From NCBI GenBank assembly GCA_036924085.1, contig JAVGWX010000004.1, forward strand, positions 76,805,090 through 76,869,089: a stretch of 64,000 nucleotides of DNA, given 5' to 3'. Positions 36,399 through 50,989 of the stretch are shown piece by piece (position 1 is the stretch's first letter; each line of letters starts with the position of its first letter). The notes beneath the pieces are model-generated. The model had not been told where the DNA came from and searched no databases. It worked only from the letters and a program-made list of their open reading frames with translations. The position numbers were made by a program, and so were the translations under genes. Source of the DNA: Ariolimax columbianus (Eukaryota; Mollusca; Gastropoda; Stylommatophora; Arionidae).

Positions 36399-37376
36399 TG
36401 TTAGGATTAGTGTTATTGACAGCCTAAGTCATGGTACTAATTATATATGTGTATCAGACTATATCACAAATTATTAACTTACTTCCTTACAACATATCTA
36501 ATTAAAACACTAACAATTATTTGACATTGACGAAAACCAATTAATATTTATTTAGTAAACAGCATACACATTATATCAAAAATACATGACATGTAAATCA
36601 TTTTCTATCGTAACCAACGATAACTAACTCTAACTGTAATGACTTTCAATAGTTTCATACAATTAGCACATGTATATCTCTTGCACTAAAATAACCCTGA
36701 GTTCTATGAAGTAGCAAATGTTACATTTACAGTCTATATGCCTTTGCGTTGATACAATTATGTCTAGCTAATTGTTCTCAGTCCTATCTCTCTGTCCTCG
36801 TACGCCCGGTGGCCTTATGTCTCACCTCTCAGCTTCTACAACGTAGGTGCCTTCTGATCCTCTTGCCTCGTCTTAACGTCAGGAAGATGTTTACAGGGAT
36901 AACATCTGCTGGTTATTCTTCTTCGTCGTCTAGTCAGGAACTCGGCGACTGCACTGGTTCTCGTGCTTACGACAGACGACAGTGGTTCCGTTACTGTGGT
37001 TGTCAGGCCAAGGGTAACACCTGTGTTACGACGTGTTGTCCAGGACGACAGCTCCATGTTGACACAACACGTCTCCCTCTGACGAGAATGCAGACGAATG
37101 CCACACAGAGACTTTGAAGTCGGCGTCACGTGTGACAGGTGTCAGCGACGACTCAAACAGAATATCACACACAAACAGATTCTGACACGTGCGTGGTCTC
37201 TGGTTCCTTCTCAGTGCTAGTCTGCTTCGGTTACTTTTATTTTAATCTCTCTATTCTAATTACTCAATGGCTATGTTATGTGTATCCTTGTATCCTAATC
37301 TTCCCATTTCAGTCAATGACTTCTGTTTGTCTTCAGTTCATTCGCCTAAATAAGTTCATTCGCCTCAACTTTCCTT
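36399..37376 (+). repeat. Dispersed ~1-kb repeat (copy B of 12365-13342)
   Basis: Same as copy A. Confidence 0.85.
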
Positions 37377-38442
37377 GAACTACCAGAGATAGGCTAGCTT
37401 GTTTTGTTAACCTTCTATGAGACCTATAAGGTCTTAGGCTTTCTAGTAAGAACCGTAAGAAGGTACGTCATTCTTAAACGAGCATTGTTTAAGAATATGG
37501 AACAATGACCTGTTCTATGAACTCATCTCTCGGACAGGTTCTCAAGTTATACGTGGGTACCAAGAACGGACAGGGTTCTCAAGTTATACGTGGGTACCAA
37601 GAATAGTATTTTCAGAGCTTCCCTGTCGCTGGCTAGTTGGACCCTTGTAAATCAGTTACAAGTGCAATGAACAAACAATAGGATATTCGAATGTAGGTCT
37701 TTAAAAATGCCCGAATGTTTCCGGGGCCCGAAAGGTGAGCGATCAATATTAGCACTGTAAACCTCTGAAGCATTTTTCGTAGGGTTGTACTTGGAGCTGG
37801 CTACGTCTTCCTTTTGACATTTTAAGCTGGAAAAACTTCAGGAAATTTATAAATATCAACTAAAAAAAATAAACAACTCGACCGCCCAAGGTTCAAGAAG
37901 ATCCTATAGCGAATGGGTTAATAATACGATGCATAGAAAGCTACAAAGAATGTACATGGCTGACTTGTTTGTTTGTGTACATGAAGTACGCAGAAAACAA
38001 AAACAACAATGTAGACATTGCTTGAGTGAATGGCCTAAGTTTAGAGGAATTTTTGTCCAAATGTTAAAGACATATGCTCTGCATGCACCTTACACGTTTT
38101 GATTGATTGATTGATTGTGGTCAAAGATGTAGAAAATGGAATGAGCTTACAGTAGCCAGCGGCTCATAGGTAGCTGCTTGCCTCAGGGTTAGCGAACCAG
38201 AGATAGCCAAAACCCAGTTCGGTCTAAAAAAGGCGGCCCTGAAAACAGGCTGTACTAGTGCAGTTTGGCCAATGGATCACATGGAGCGGCAAACCAGGTA
38301 GGCACAAAAAAGCCAGTTGAAACCGGATGAGCCGGACCATAAAAACGCAGATATCGCAGCCTTGCTGTAAATTACGATACAATATGCTGATTAGAACGAA
38401 CGCAGAAGATCCATTCATTGAATAATTGTTTGATTTGATTGA

Positions 38443-38551
38443 AATGTAGGTATATCTAGAGGAATGTGGGTATATCTAGAGAAATGTGGGTTTATCTAGA
38501 GGAATGTGGGTATATCTAGAGGAATGTGGGTATATCTAGAGGAATGTGGCT
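38443..38551. repeat. 20-bp minisatellite (copy B of 14409-14517)
   Basis: Unit TATATCTAGAGGAATGTGGG, same variants. Confidence 0.95.
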
Positions 38552-38593
38552 CATCTCGAGTAATTAAAAAAAACAAAACACAAATAACGAGGT

Positions 38594-39544
38594 ATTGTAA
38601 AATGAGGGTCTTCTCTTGTCTTATCAATTTGTGCCGTGAGGCGTCGTGGGAACCCGTAGTCTTCTGTCCAGGGCCAGACGTGTTGTCGAAGATCTCATCC
38701 CATGACCATTTAGAATATCCGCAACATTTCCTATCCATCTAGTAATCTGTCACAGGGGCGAAAACTCAATTGCCGTACGTTGTAGACGCACATTGGTAGT
38801 TGGCCAGGTTACATTCTCATTAGGTGGCTGAACCACTTGATTCTCTCCTCATCAATGCACAGGGTCTTGTGTCCATCGATGTTTCGCACTTCTTCATTGC
38901 GCATTCTGTCTCTCCTAATTACCGTTGATGGTTTTCTGGAGGAATCTCATCTCAAATGTCGTGGTCTTTCTCTCTAGAGTTTGTGTTTGGCACTGCTTTC
39001 AGGAAGTTGGCATGGATAAACAGTTGATCAGCAGTATTTTTGTGGACATGTTTATGTTGGGGTGTTTCAATAATGGGGACAGATGGTATGCAATTGCATT
39101 TACTTTTTGGCACCTGATCTCGATTTCTCTATCTAAACCTCCATCCTCTGTGAAAACACTGTCCAAGTACTTGAACTCCTGCACTTGTTTGGTCTTGATC
39201 CCGTTTACCAAAATGTTCAGGTTTCCAGACGATGTTTTTGTTTTGGATGTGTTAATTTTCAAACTGTATTGTTCACAAACAGAGTTGAGCGCAGTCAGAT
39301 GTTGCTGCAGATCGTCTTCACTTTCGTATTTTAATAAGCACTGATCACCTGTAAACAGGAGTTCATTTAACCGATCAGCCTCTGTCCTTTCTTCCTTTGC
39401 ATTTCTTGGCAGATGCTCTAATTTGGCCTCCAGCGTTATTCTGCCCATATATGTGTTGAAGAGTAGTGGCGACAACACACACACACCCTCGTCTCACCCC
39501 GGTTATTATCTCCATTGTTTCGGTCAGACCATTTGTCGTTCTTA
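38594..39544 (-). mobile_element. LINE RT remnant (copy B of 14560-15510)
   Basis: Same GCVLSPLLFN block and FTGDQ in place of YADDQ. Confidence 0.85.
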
Positions 39545-39891
39545 CTAAACTTTGGCATCGTTAGCACAGTGCTTTAGTATTCTCTATAACTGGTCCTGTA
39601 CACCATATTCGTCTAGGATGACCAATACGTTAGTATCAGTGTCTGTAACAAAATATTGTAAGTATCGGACTCTCACAAGACACTCATTGTATGGCATCAT
39701 TTGGACGGTTAATGTCGTCTCGCTCTGTGCTCGTGCAGACCAACGCAGATGATATTTTTCCCTATCTCTTCTTTTTTCTCTGTTTATTTCTTTATCTCTT
39801 CTTACCTCTCTGTTTATTCCTCTACTTCTTCGTACAGACAGACGATCCCTGACGTCAGGATCAGATGGAACGTATTAACGAAGCTGACACT

Positions 39892-41127
39892 TCACTCCAG
39901 GATCAGAGACAAAACACTGATCAAGCCCCCACTCCACGCTAGGATCAGAGACAAAACACTGATCAAGCCCCCTCTCCACGCCAGGATCAGAGACAAAACA
40001 CTGATCAAGCCCCCACTCCACGCCAGGATCAGAGACAAAACACTGATCAAGCCCCCACTCCACGCCAGGATCAGAGACAAAACACTGATCAAGCCCCCAC
40101 TCCACGCCAGGATCAGAGATAAATCACTGACCAAGCCCCTACTTCACGTCAGGACAAAGACAAAACACTAAAACTAAGCCCCCATTTCACGTCAGGACAA
40201 AGACAAAACACTCAAACGAAGCCCCCACTTCACGTCAGGACAAAGACAAAACACTCAAACGAAGCCCCCACTTCACGTCAGGACAAAGACAAAACACTCA
40301 AACGAAGCCACCACTTCACGTCAGGACAAAGACAAAACACTAAAACGAAGCCCCTACTTCACGTCAGGATCAGAGACAAAACACTCACCAAGCCCCCACT
40401 CCACGCCAGGATCAGAGACAAAACACTAAAACGAAGCCCCTACTTCACGCCAGGATCAGAGACAAAACACTCACCAAGCCCCCACTCCACGCCAGGATCA
40501 GAGACAAAACACTCAAACAAACCCCCTACTTCACGCCAGGATCAGAGACAAAACACTCACCAAGCCCCCACTCCACGCCAGGAACAGAGATAAAACACTC
40601 AAACGAAACCCCCACTTCACGCCAGGATCAGAGACAAAACACTGATCAAGCCCCTACTTAACGCCAGGATCAGAGACAAAACACTCACCAAGCCCCCACT
40701 CCACGCCAGGAAAAAAGACAAAACACTAAAACGAAGCCCCTACTTCACGTCAGGATCAGAGACAAAACACTCACCAAGCCCCCACTCCACGCCATGATCA
40801 GAGACAAAACACTAAAACGAAGCCCCTACTTCACGCCAGGATCAGAGACAAAACACTCATTAAGCCCCCACTTCACGCCAGGATCAGAGACAAAACACTG
40901 ATCAAGCCCCTACTTCACGCCAGGGTCAGAGACAAAACATTCACCAAGCCCCCACTCCACGCCAGGATCAGAGACAAAACACTCAAACGAAGCCCCCACT
41001 TCACGCCAGGATCAGAGACAAAACACTGATCAAGCCCCTACTTAACGCCAGGATCAGAGACAAAACACTCAAACGAAGCCCCCACTTCACGCCAGGATCA
41101 GAGACAAAACACTGACCAAGCCCCCAC
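39892..41127. repeat. 42-bp minisatellite (copy B of 15858-17093)
   Basis: Same interspersed variant units as copy A. Confidence 0.97.
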
Positions 41128-41314
41128 CTGGTGTCTACAGTTGAAAACGGACTCTGTTATAGCAGATTCGCCAAGGAGGTGGAAATCTGCCCTGTGATTT
41201 CCGAATTGGTGAATTCGCTATGAGACGTAGTATTACACTACAGCCGATAGGGAACTGCTGGTCTGCCACGTTAGTACTTGCAACTTCTGAAACAAAAAGA
41301 AGCTCTCGCGTACA

Positions 41315-41640
41315 TGTACACTTTATTTCTCTAGTACACTTTTTCTCTTTCGTGCACTTTCTCTCTTTCGTACACTTTCTTTTTCGTACACTTTTTCTCT
41401 CTCGTACCCTTTCTCTGTCTCCTTCACTTTCTCTCGTACACTTTCTTTCTTTCTCTCGTACACTTTTTCTCTCTCCTACACTTTTTCTCTCTCGTACACT
41501 TTCTCTGTCTCCTTCACTTTCTCTCTCTCTCTCTCTCGTACACTTTCTCTATCTCTCGTACACTTTCTCTCGTACACTTTCTCTCTCTTGTACACTTTCT
41601 CTCTCCCATGCACTTTTTCTCTAGCATACATTTTTTCTCT
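41315..41640. repeat. CT-rich tract (copy B of 17280-17605)
   Basis: The extra A near 41254 opens a 134-codon spurious frame through this tract that is shorter in copy A. Confidence 0.93.
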
Positions 41641-42078
41641 CACAGGCTCTGTGCTCCGTCCTTCTTCCTCCTTTAATGTATATACATATTTAATATATCT
41701 AACACATATGTCTCTCTCTTTCTGTCCTCTTCTCACACACTTCCTCTCATCATTCTGCCGCTCCATTCCTCTCTACACCGATCCTCTATCTTTTCCCATC
41801 GACAATTCCTCTCTCTCTTCTCTAATTATTGCCTTTCTTTTCTCCTTTTTATTTTTGTTTTCTCTCATTCTACCGACACCCATTTGCATGACAAACCCAT
41901 TGGAAGAGCGATCTAGCGAGAAATATCGGTTGTTGGAGATTGTGGATTATCGCGCAGGCATAATAAAAGCGATCCCTGTTTACAAATAGAGAGCTGGTTG
42001 GAATTGTTAATCTGCTCGCTCTGAGCTCGAGGGCCCCCTCCAAGAATTGAGAATCGACAGATGCTTATCATATTATTA

Positions 42079-43427
42079 TTAAGTAAGTGACTACAGATTA
42101 TTAAGTAAGTGACTACATATTATTAAGTAAGTGACTACAGATTATTAAGTAAGTGACTACATATTATTAAGTAAGTGACTACAGATTATTAAGTAAGTGA
42201 CTACAGATTATTAAGTAAGTGACTACAGATTATTAAGTAAGTTACTACAGACTATTAAGTAAGTGACTGCAGATTATTGTGACTGCAGATTATTAAGTGA
42301 CTACAAATTATTAAGTAAGTGACTACAGATTATTAAATAAGTGACTAAAGATTATTAAGTAAGTGACTACAGATTATTAAGTAAGTGACTACAGATTATT
42401 AAGTAAGTGACTACAGATTATTAAGTAAGTGACTACAGAATATTAAGTAAGTGATTACAGATTATTAAGTAAGTGACTACAGATTATTAAGTAAGTGACT
42501 ACAGATTATTAAGTAAGTGGCTACAGATTATTATGTAAGTGACTACAGATTATAAGTAAGTGACTACAGATTATTAAGTAAGTAACTACAGATTTTTAAG
42601 TAAGTACAGATTATTAAGTAAGTGACTACAGATTATTAAGTAAGTGACTACAGACTATTATGTAAGTGACTACAGATTATTAAGTAAGTGACTGCAGATT
42701 ATTAAGTAAGTGACTACAGATTATTAAGTAAGTGAATGCAGATTATTAAGTAAGTGACTACAGATTATTAAGTAAGTGACTGCAGATTATTAAGTAAGTG
42801 ACTGTAGATTATTAAGTAAGTGCCTGCAGATTATTAAGTAAGTTACTATAGATTATTAAGTAAGTGACTGCAGATTATTAAGTAAGTGACTTCAGATTAT
42901 TAAGTAAGTGACTATAGATTATTAAGTCAGTGACTACAGATTATTAAGTAAGTGACTACAGATTATTAAGTAATTAACTACAGATTATTAAGTGATTACA
43001 GATTATTAAGTAAGTGACTGCAGATTATTAAGTAAGTGACTACAGATTACTAAGTAAGTGACTACAGATTATTAAGTAAGTGACTACAGATTATTAAGTA
43101 AGTGACTATAGATTATTAAGTGACTACAGATTATTAAGTAAGTAACTACAGATTATAAAGTAAGTAACTACAGATTTTTAAGTAAGTAACTACAGATTAT
43201 TAAGTACGTAACTACAGATTATTATGTAAGTGACTACAGATTATTAAGTAAGTGACTACAGATTATTAAGTAAGTAACTACATAGTATTATGTAAGTGAC
43301 TACATATTATTAAGTAAGTGACTACAGATTATTAAGTAAGTGACTACAGATTATCAAGTAAGTAACTACAGATTATTAAGTAAGTAACTACATATCATTA
43401 AGTAAGTGACTACAGTTATTGTCATGT
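42079..43427. repeat. 22-bp minisatellite (copy B of 18044-19392)
   Basis: Same order of variant and shortened units as copy A. Confidence 0.97.
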
Positions 43428-43434
43428 TGCTGTT

Positions 43435-43975
43435 GTTGTTGTGAATGCCACTCGTTAATTCAATTATTGGGGCCCGTAGATGCTGCACAGTGAATGAGCT
43501 GACAGCAGTTCAAAGACTGTTAGCTCGCAGCTTGCATCAGGGTCCGCTTTTTAGTAACGGCTTTCACATTGCTAAGGTTACAGTTACAGTGTGTAGTCTG
43601 CCGGGGTCTTTGTGTATGGCAAGGTCAAGAATAGCACCACTGCCTCACAGTTAGCATATCCAAAGAGGCGACTAACTGTGACGTGGCATAAGACCGGCCA
43701 TGGTTACGTGGTTTGTTTAGAGCAGCATAGATGGCGCCTAATATTATACTGGTCTGCCTCATTCTAGTGTTTTAGTCTATTAAGATCAATTTGTACATCG
43801 ATTAACCACCCTCCGTAAGAGATTGTCCCAACAAAGTGGAGTATTAAGTTGCTCGAGCCTAGCCCGCTAAGCAGGAAATCATTCTCCCGGCTACATCCAG
43901 CTAATACCAGAGCTGGGACCTGCACATGGGCATCTGCCTCTGTAGAAGTACAGGTCGACTAAGAATAAATTTAGT
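43435..43975 (+). repeat. Dispersed repeat family (copy B of 19400-19940)
   Basis: Same as copy A. Confidence 0.65.
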
Positions 43976-43984
43976 AATGTTTGC

Positions 43985-45165
43985 TTATGTTTCTGAGGCC
44001 CATTGCGTCAGTCGGCCACATCCATGACCCACAGCTGTGGCGCGGTTCCAGGCCACGTCCAGGGCGGAGGAGGAGGTTCCTACTTGCTGGAGCCATACTG
44101 TTCGGGGACGGCCTCTTCTGCGCCTCCAGCCGGTTGGAAGAAGACTTTTGGGGCTGAGGAAAGACATGTGCAGTATCTTGTGGGCAGGGGTTTTCTGGTC
44201 CAGTCGTTCAACATGACCAAACAAAGAAACTCGGCACCGATTAACTGTTTTTTAGATTGGATGGAGGCCTGTTTTAGCAGAAACCTTCACGTTGCGGATG
44301 TAGTCATGCCATCGGATGCCCAGGATACGCCGCTGGTTGCGCGTGTGAAAGACTTCCAGTCTCGACATGCCATGTTTCAGCAATGACCAGGTTTCGGAGC
44401 CGTAAAGCAGGACTGGGACCACGCAGGACTGGGACCACGCAGGACTGGGACCACGCAGGACTGGGACCACGCAGGACTGGAACCACGCAGGACTGGGACC
44501 ACGCAGGACTGGGACCACGCAGGACTGGGACCACGCAGGACTGGAACCACGCAGGACTGGGACCACGCAGGACTGGGACCACGCAGGACTGGAACCACGC
44601 AGGACTGGGACCAAGCAGGACTGGGACCACGCAGGACTGGGACCACGCAGGACTGGTAGATGCGGATTTTTGTCCCGAGAGAGATCTTGCCATTACTCCA
44701 CACACGGCGGAGGTCGTTCATAGCGGTCGCAGCTAGTCCGATCCGTCTTGACGTATGGGAACGCTGCGCCCATCGGAACATATCATGCTGCCGAGATAGG
44801 TAAATTCGTTTGTGCCCTCCGCAATGTGATCTTGAGTTGCAGTACCCTGGGTTGCTGTGTCGGAAATGAAGATCTGAACTCTGGTCTTGGCCCAGGATAT
44901 AGACTGGCCTAGGGAGGGCGTTTTAATAAAATTTCGTGTGCTTTCGAGTGCTGCAGCTCAGAGTTGTCTGTGCCGAACATGACAATTTCGTCAGCGTAAA
45001 CAAGATCAGTAAAGATTGACTGATCAGTAGCTATACCCTCCTGATGCACGCTAAGGCGGTCAAGAAGCCAGTCGGCTGCCCGGTGGAATAAGTCGGGGGG
45101 AAGAGCACATCCCTGTCTGACACCGGAAGTCGTGGGGAATCTGGTCGACTAAGACTAAGACAGCG
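43985..45165 (-). mobile_element. LINE remnant with internal 16-bp array (copy B of 19950-21130)
   Basis: Same blocks; the 16-bp array lies at 44406-44655 and the flanking 29-bp array at 45205-45379. Confidence 0.87.
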
Positions 45166-45944
45166 TGAACAGTTAGAACGCATTCAGAATAAAGGAATGG
45201 CTTTCTGCTCCTTGAGTGCACGAGAATACCTGTATGCTCCGTGAGTGCACCAGAATACCTGTATGCTCCGTGAGTGCACCAGAATACCTGTAGGCCCCTT
45301 GAGTGCACCATAATAGCTGTATGCTCCTTGAGTGCACCAGAATACCTGTATGCTCCTTGAGTGCACCAGAATACCTGTACGGTGAAGATCAGAGTTACGA
45401 TTGCACTTCTTTCTTGGTCTAGATATGTATTGGCTGAGCATAACGTTTACATGCGAGTAGCTGCAGACAGTAGGCACCCACAGCACATGAACACTACACA
45501 TATCAAGGGTGAAGGGGAGGAAGGCTAACGTCTGGCAACATATACTGATCAGTCGTGTTAGTCAGGCCCTCCTTGAAACAGGCATGCTGCAGGCGTCTGC
45601 GGCAACTAAAGAGCTGATGCAGTGGCGGGACGAGCTGTGGTGAACGACACGGTGTTGACGAGAAACAGGGTTGAGTTGATAAGGGCAGTCATGGACAGTT
45701 TACAGAATGATGAAGAGACAGAGGGTTGTAAAAATGCATATGTGCAGAGGATGATAGATTCGGGAGTGACTAGGGGAGAAGGGATAAAGTGTGTTCTGTC
45801 TGGAAAGATCCGAAGAACACGAAATCAACACCTGACTGGGACTCTGAGTATATATATATGCTTAGCTAGCTGTTTGGACGGAGAACGGAGCATTTATGGG
45901 AATGTCCCGTGTTTGATGATGTTGGTTCCTAGAATCTAGAATCA

Positions 45945-46485
45945 AGATGGGGACTGCGCAAGGGAAATTAGAAGATCATTGTCCATAGCGATGCAGAAAC
46001 TGAACGGTATGCAAAATGTGTGGCACAATACTAAAAGAGAATTACAATTCAAGATCCTCAGAACATGTGTGTTCCCGGTGGCAATGTATGAATGTGAGAC
46101 ATGGACCAGCACATCAATATTACGAAAGAAGATTCGAGCTTTTGAGTCAGAATGCTACAGGAGAATCATCAAAATACCTTGGGTAAAGAAAATGACAAGT
46201 AAATTCATTCTGCAAGATCGAGTGTCGAAGAGCTCGGAAACTGAGGTTTTCCGGCCGCATCAAGCCCCATGACGGACTGGGAGAATCAATTTCAGAGAGC
46301 ATTGTTCCCAGGAAGATGAGGCAGAGGCCGACCGAAAAAAACGTAGATGGACACATCAAGGACACCCTAAACACGAGCATGGAGAGGCGAGTACTGACTG
46401 ACTGCTGATATATATTCCTATCGATTGGTTATGAGGAGAGCGACTTTCTGTCAAGGACAGACTACATGATGATGGTTATATATAT
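45945..46485 (+). mobile_element. RTE-like LINE 3' fragment (copy B of 21910-22450)
   Basis: Same IRAFESECYRRIIKIPW block and ATGATG end. Confidence 0.83.
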
Positions 46486-46769
46486 ATAAATTGTGTATTC
46501 ATTTGTGTGTGCGTGCGTGTGTGTATGTGTGTTTATATAAATATATATATGGGTCAACATCGCGTTTTGCCATGAGTGTTTCATAAGCCACTGTTTCCAT
46601 TATAAGCCCTCAATTTGCCACCAGCTCAACCAACAAAATGAGCCCTCATCAGACTGTTATTATGATCACTTCAACAACTAGATATGCTGGTTTTATCATC
46701 AACTTGGCCAGACATTTCCTCTTGCGTTTCTCTCCTGGATTAATTGCCAGCTCAAATAAAACCTGCTCT

Positions 46770-47595
46770 TTTCTTTTTTTTAAATATTTTTTTTGCGTTT
46801 TTGTTTCTCGTTTTTCGTTCTTCTTCCATTGCACCTATTTATTCTGTTTCTTCATTTCATTCTGCTTATTATTATTATTTATCTTCTTATTATTATTTAT
46901 CTTCTTCTTTTCCTTAATCTTCTTCTTTTTGTTAATCTTTTTTTTCTTCTTCTTATCTATTTTCTAGTATCTTATTCTTTCTCTTATTATTCTTCTTCTT
47001 CCTATTTATCTTTTTTTTTATTTTTGTCAATCTTCTTCTTTTTCTTCGTCTTCTAGTTATTTATCTGCTTTTGTTGTATAGTTTTTTTTCTTCTCATCAA
47101 TTTTCTTCGTATCTTCTTCTTGTTATTTATCTTAACCTTCTTATCTATTTTCCTGTTTTTGCTATTATTATTATTTATCCTCTTCTTGTTATTTATCTTC
47201 TTCTTGTTATTTATCTTCTTCTTATTTATCTTCCTCTTATTTATCTTCTTTTTGTTATTTATCTTCTTTTTGTTATTTCTCTTCCACCTTCTTGTTATCT
47301 ATCTGCTCTTTCTTCTTGTTATTCTTATTGTTATTTATTGCCTTAGTTATTTATCTTTTTTGTTATTATTTAGCATCTTCTTTTCAATTTAGTTATTCAA
47401 ACTTTTATTTTGTTCATGATTTTTTTATTTTACTATTGTTTTTTATTTTCACATTGTTTTTTTCGAATTTTAAAAATTCTTTTCTTCTTTGTCTGTGCTT
47501 TTTCTCTTTTTCTATCATTTAAAAAATGTATTTCTTCAATTCTCTTTTTTATTTATTTCCTCTTCCTTTCCTTATGTTGTTCCCTTATGTAGCAG
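46770..47595. repeat. T-rich tract (copy B of 22735-23560)
   Basis: Same as copy A. Confidence 0.92.
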
Positions 47596-48384
47596 CGTAA
47601 GGCGTATCCACAGTAGTTAGCTATCTAGAATGTTACCACATGCATCCACATTATTAACGACCACACACAGCAAATAACATAGCAAACAGCAGGTGTCAGA
47701 TTTATTACATGAATATCAACAAAACCAGCATTTAGGAAACCCAAAATCAATATTACACATATAACACAAAAATAATTACCTACACCTGTAACTAAATGAT
47801 CATATATTATTTATATTAATATAAATATGAATTACCACAGAGGTTGTAAGCTCAAGCTTTTGAATATTGCCCCTAACTAATACAACTCAGTTCTAACCGC
47901 TACACTCCCCTCCCCTTATCTTCACACTCAAAAAACTTTCACAAACTCGTCTTAACAATCGTATTCTGTGCATTCACTCACACTAAGATCCTTTCAGGCA
48001 AGTGATCTTTTCATTACACATTCACATCCCTTCAGGCAGGTGGTCTTGACATTACACATTCAATCTGTTCAACGTATACTCACATGGGGTCACACACACA
48101 ATCATTTTACGTATACACATACTCCAGAACATACATCGTTCTCTCAGTGCCCTGCACACACCCCACACACATTCAGATCTCTTTTAGTCACGAGGTGCCC
48201 ACCACATACCTTATAAAGCGACTGACCAAAATTTAAAGGCGTATGCTGGTTCAGTCATCCTGCAACTCATTCCATCACTCACACATTCGTAAAACAGCCT
48301 TCTAACTATTAGCAGCCTATCAATCGCTCTTATTGAGTCGGTGAGCTAAACTCTCATTCCTTTCCGGGCAGTCTCCTAGCTAAA

Positions 48385-48432
<48 letters not shown>

Positions 48433-49053
48433 CCAGTGTGCTTATTTCAACTTTGCCTAGTAGTATATAGTCTCAAGCAGTATCAGGGCTGCCCAATCGT
48501 CTTCTGTGGGTTTTCTGACTCAGCCATCACTCTAGTTTTGATCTATCTCCTACTAGTTGTTGTTGGAACGAATCACTCCGAATTCCTGTCACTCTAAAAT
48601 GTCGCAACAAAACCTGATGACCTTTGTCTGTCACTAACTCCCCACTACCCAAATCGGAACGCCTAAATGGTCAGCTCCTAGCCCCTACCTGTACCAGATA
48701 CATTCTTCTCCTCAACCCCCCGTTTTCCTTTGTCGACTTAGTGTCGAGACGGGGAGTGAACATTGGCACACACTAGGTCCCTTTGTTCCCAGAGTCGCCG
48801 GCCCAATAACCACTGCCGTTAACGCATATGCTCCAACTGGAACTGTTACAGTTTAGAATATTGCCCATTTCTTTCTTCTCATTCCATAATCGCATCTGTT
48901 TTATTGTGTTCTCAACACTAGTCATTTCTTCTTCTTCATCATCTTCTCCTCCTTCTACTTTTCTGCTTTTCTTGTTTAAGCGTCCGCTTGTTGCAATACA
49001 TTTTGGTTTGGCATTCATGAATCTCCTCATTATCCCTAATAAATGTGGTGTTT

Positions 49054-49965
49054 CTGGACACTTGTCTCGACACTAATCTTGACACTTATCTCGACACTTA
49101 TCTCGACACTTGTCTTGACATTTATCTTGACACTTATCTCGACACTTATCTTGACACTAATCTTGACACTTATCTCGACACTTATCTCGACACTAATCTT
49201 GACACTTATCTGGACACTTATCTCGACACTTGTCTTGACACTTATCTCGACACTTATCTTGACACTAATCTTGACACTTATCTCGACACTTATCTCGACA
49301 CTTATCTGGACACTTATCTCGACACTAATCTTGACACTCATCTCGACACTTGTCTTGACATTTATCTTGACACTTATCTCGACACTTATCTCGACACTAA
49401 TCTTGACACTTATCTGGACACTTATCTCGACACTTGTCTTGACACTTATCTCGACACTTATCTTGACACTAATCTTGACACTTATCTCGACACTTATCTC
49501 GACACTTATCTGGACACTTATCTCGACACTAATCTTGACACTTATCTCGACACTTATCTTGACACTAATCTTGACACTTATCTCGACACTTATCTCGACA
49601 CTTGTCTTGACATTTATCTTGACACTTATCTTGACAATTATCTCGACACTAATCTTGACACTTATCTGGACACTTATCTCGACACTTGTCTTGACACTTA
49701 TCTTGACACTTATCTTGACAATTATCTTGACACTTATTTCGACACTTATCTTGACACTTATTTCGACACTTATGTCGACATTTATCTTGACACTTATTTC
49801 GATACTTATCTCGTCACTTATCTCGACACTTATCTCGACATTTATCTCAACACTTATCTCGATCGACACCTATCTTGACACTTATCTCGACACTTATCTC
49901 GACACTTATCTGCATAGTTATCTCGACACTTATCTCGGCACTTATCTCCATAGTTATCTCGATAC
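49054..49965. repeat. 12-bp minisatellite (copy B of 25019-25930)
   Basis: Same length and variant order as copy A. Confidence 0.96.
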
Positions 49966-50329
49966 TTTTCCCGACTCTCTCTTCTGTCACGATTTAAAAC
50001 TGCCCAATATTGTTTCTCGTCTATTCCATAAACTGGATTCAGACACCAGCTGTCTCCATTAGAAATGGAACCTCAAAAACAGAATGAGCCCAAAAGGAAG
50101 ACAGCGCCCCCAATGTAAGACGATCGTAGTGACAGACGTACGAGGCTCAACTTCCATATCGGCACGCCCTACTCAGCTGTTAATGGTGCTTGACTACTGT
50201 TAAGCAAGGGATCGCATCGAGGAAGAGAACAGACAACCAACTCTAATTAACAAACAGTGACCCCTTAAAGTATTGTCTTCAACACTTCATCTTCAACAGC
50301 ACTGGCTGCTATTTTACCTTTATTTGTAC

Positions 50330-50715
50330 AAGTTCTTCTTCTACTTAGTCGACCTGTACTTCTAGAGGGGCAGATGCCCGTTTGCATGTTCCAGTTCTGG
50401 CGTGAGGTGGATGTAGCCGGGAGGAGGATCTCCTGCTTAGCAGGGTTGGCTCGAGCAGCTTGTTACTCCGCTGCGTTTTGACAAGTGCCGTGGAGGGTGG
50501 TTAACCTATATGGTAGTCCATCTTAATAGACTCAAACACTAGAGCGAAGTAGACACGCAGCCTGTTAGCCGCCTTTTATGCTGCTCTCAACAAACCATCT
50601 AACCATGGCTGGTGTTATGCTATGTCACACAGTTAGTCGCCTTTTACGTCATGCTTTCTGTGTGACACCTGTGATATTCTTGTCTTTGTCCCCGGCGAAC
50701 GAAGACCCCGGCGAA
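50330..50715 (-). repeat. Dispersed repeat family, minus-strand copy
   Basis: Reverse-strand relative of 19400-19940: CTTAGTCGACCTGTACTTCT, GGCAGATGCCCG, GGATGTAGCCGGGAG, CTGCTTAGCAGG, GGCTCGAGCAGC, GGAGGGTGGTTAA and CTAACCATGGCTGG follow in order. It ends in a GACCCCGGCGAAC repeat (50665-50715). No coding sequence recognised. Confidence 0.65.
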
Positions 50716-50989
50716 CCAATCGGGACTTGTCAACGTTGCTAATCAGTGATATTATGGTTTGTCTAGTCCTGCATTTAAGACTTTGATCACTATCACAAAA
50801 CAGAAACGGCGGCTCTACACCTTTCACATGAGGTGTCTAAGGCGTGTATTAAAGTTAAAAGGTTAGAGGCGAAGACTCGGCTTCATCGCTGTCGGTTTCT
50901 AATATGGCTCAGTCTTTCTCAGCAGACACGTTTCCAGGAAAAAGACCACATGAACCTACCGTCGCATTTCGATTTCGAACACCGACCGT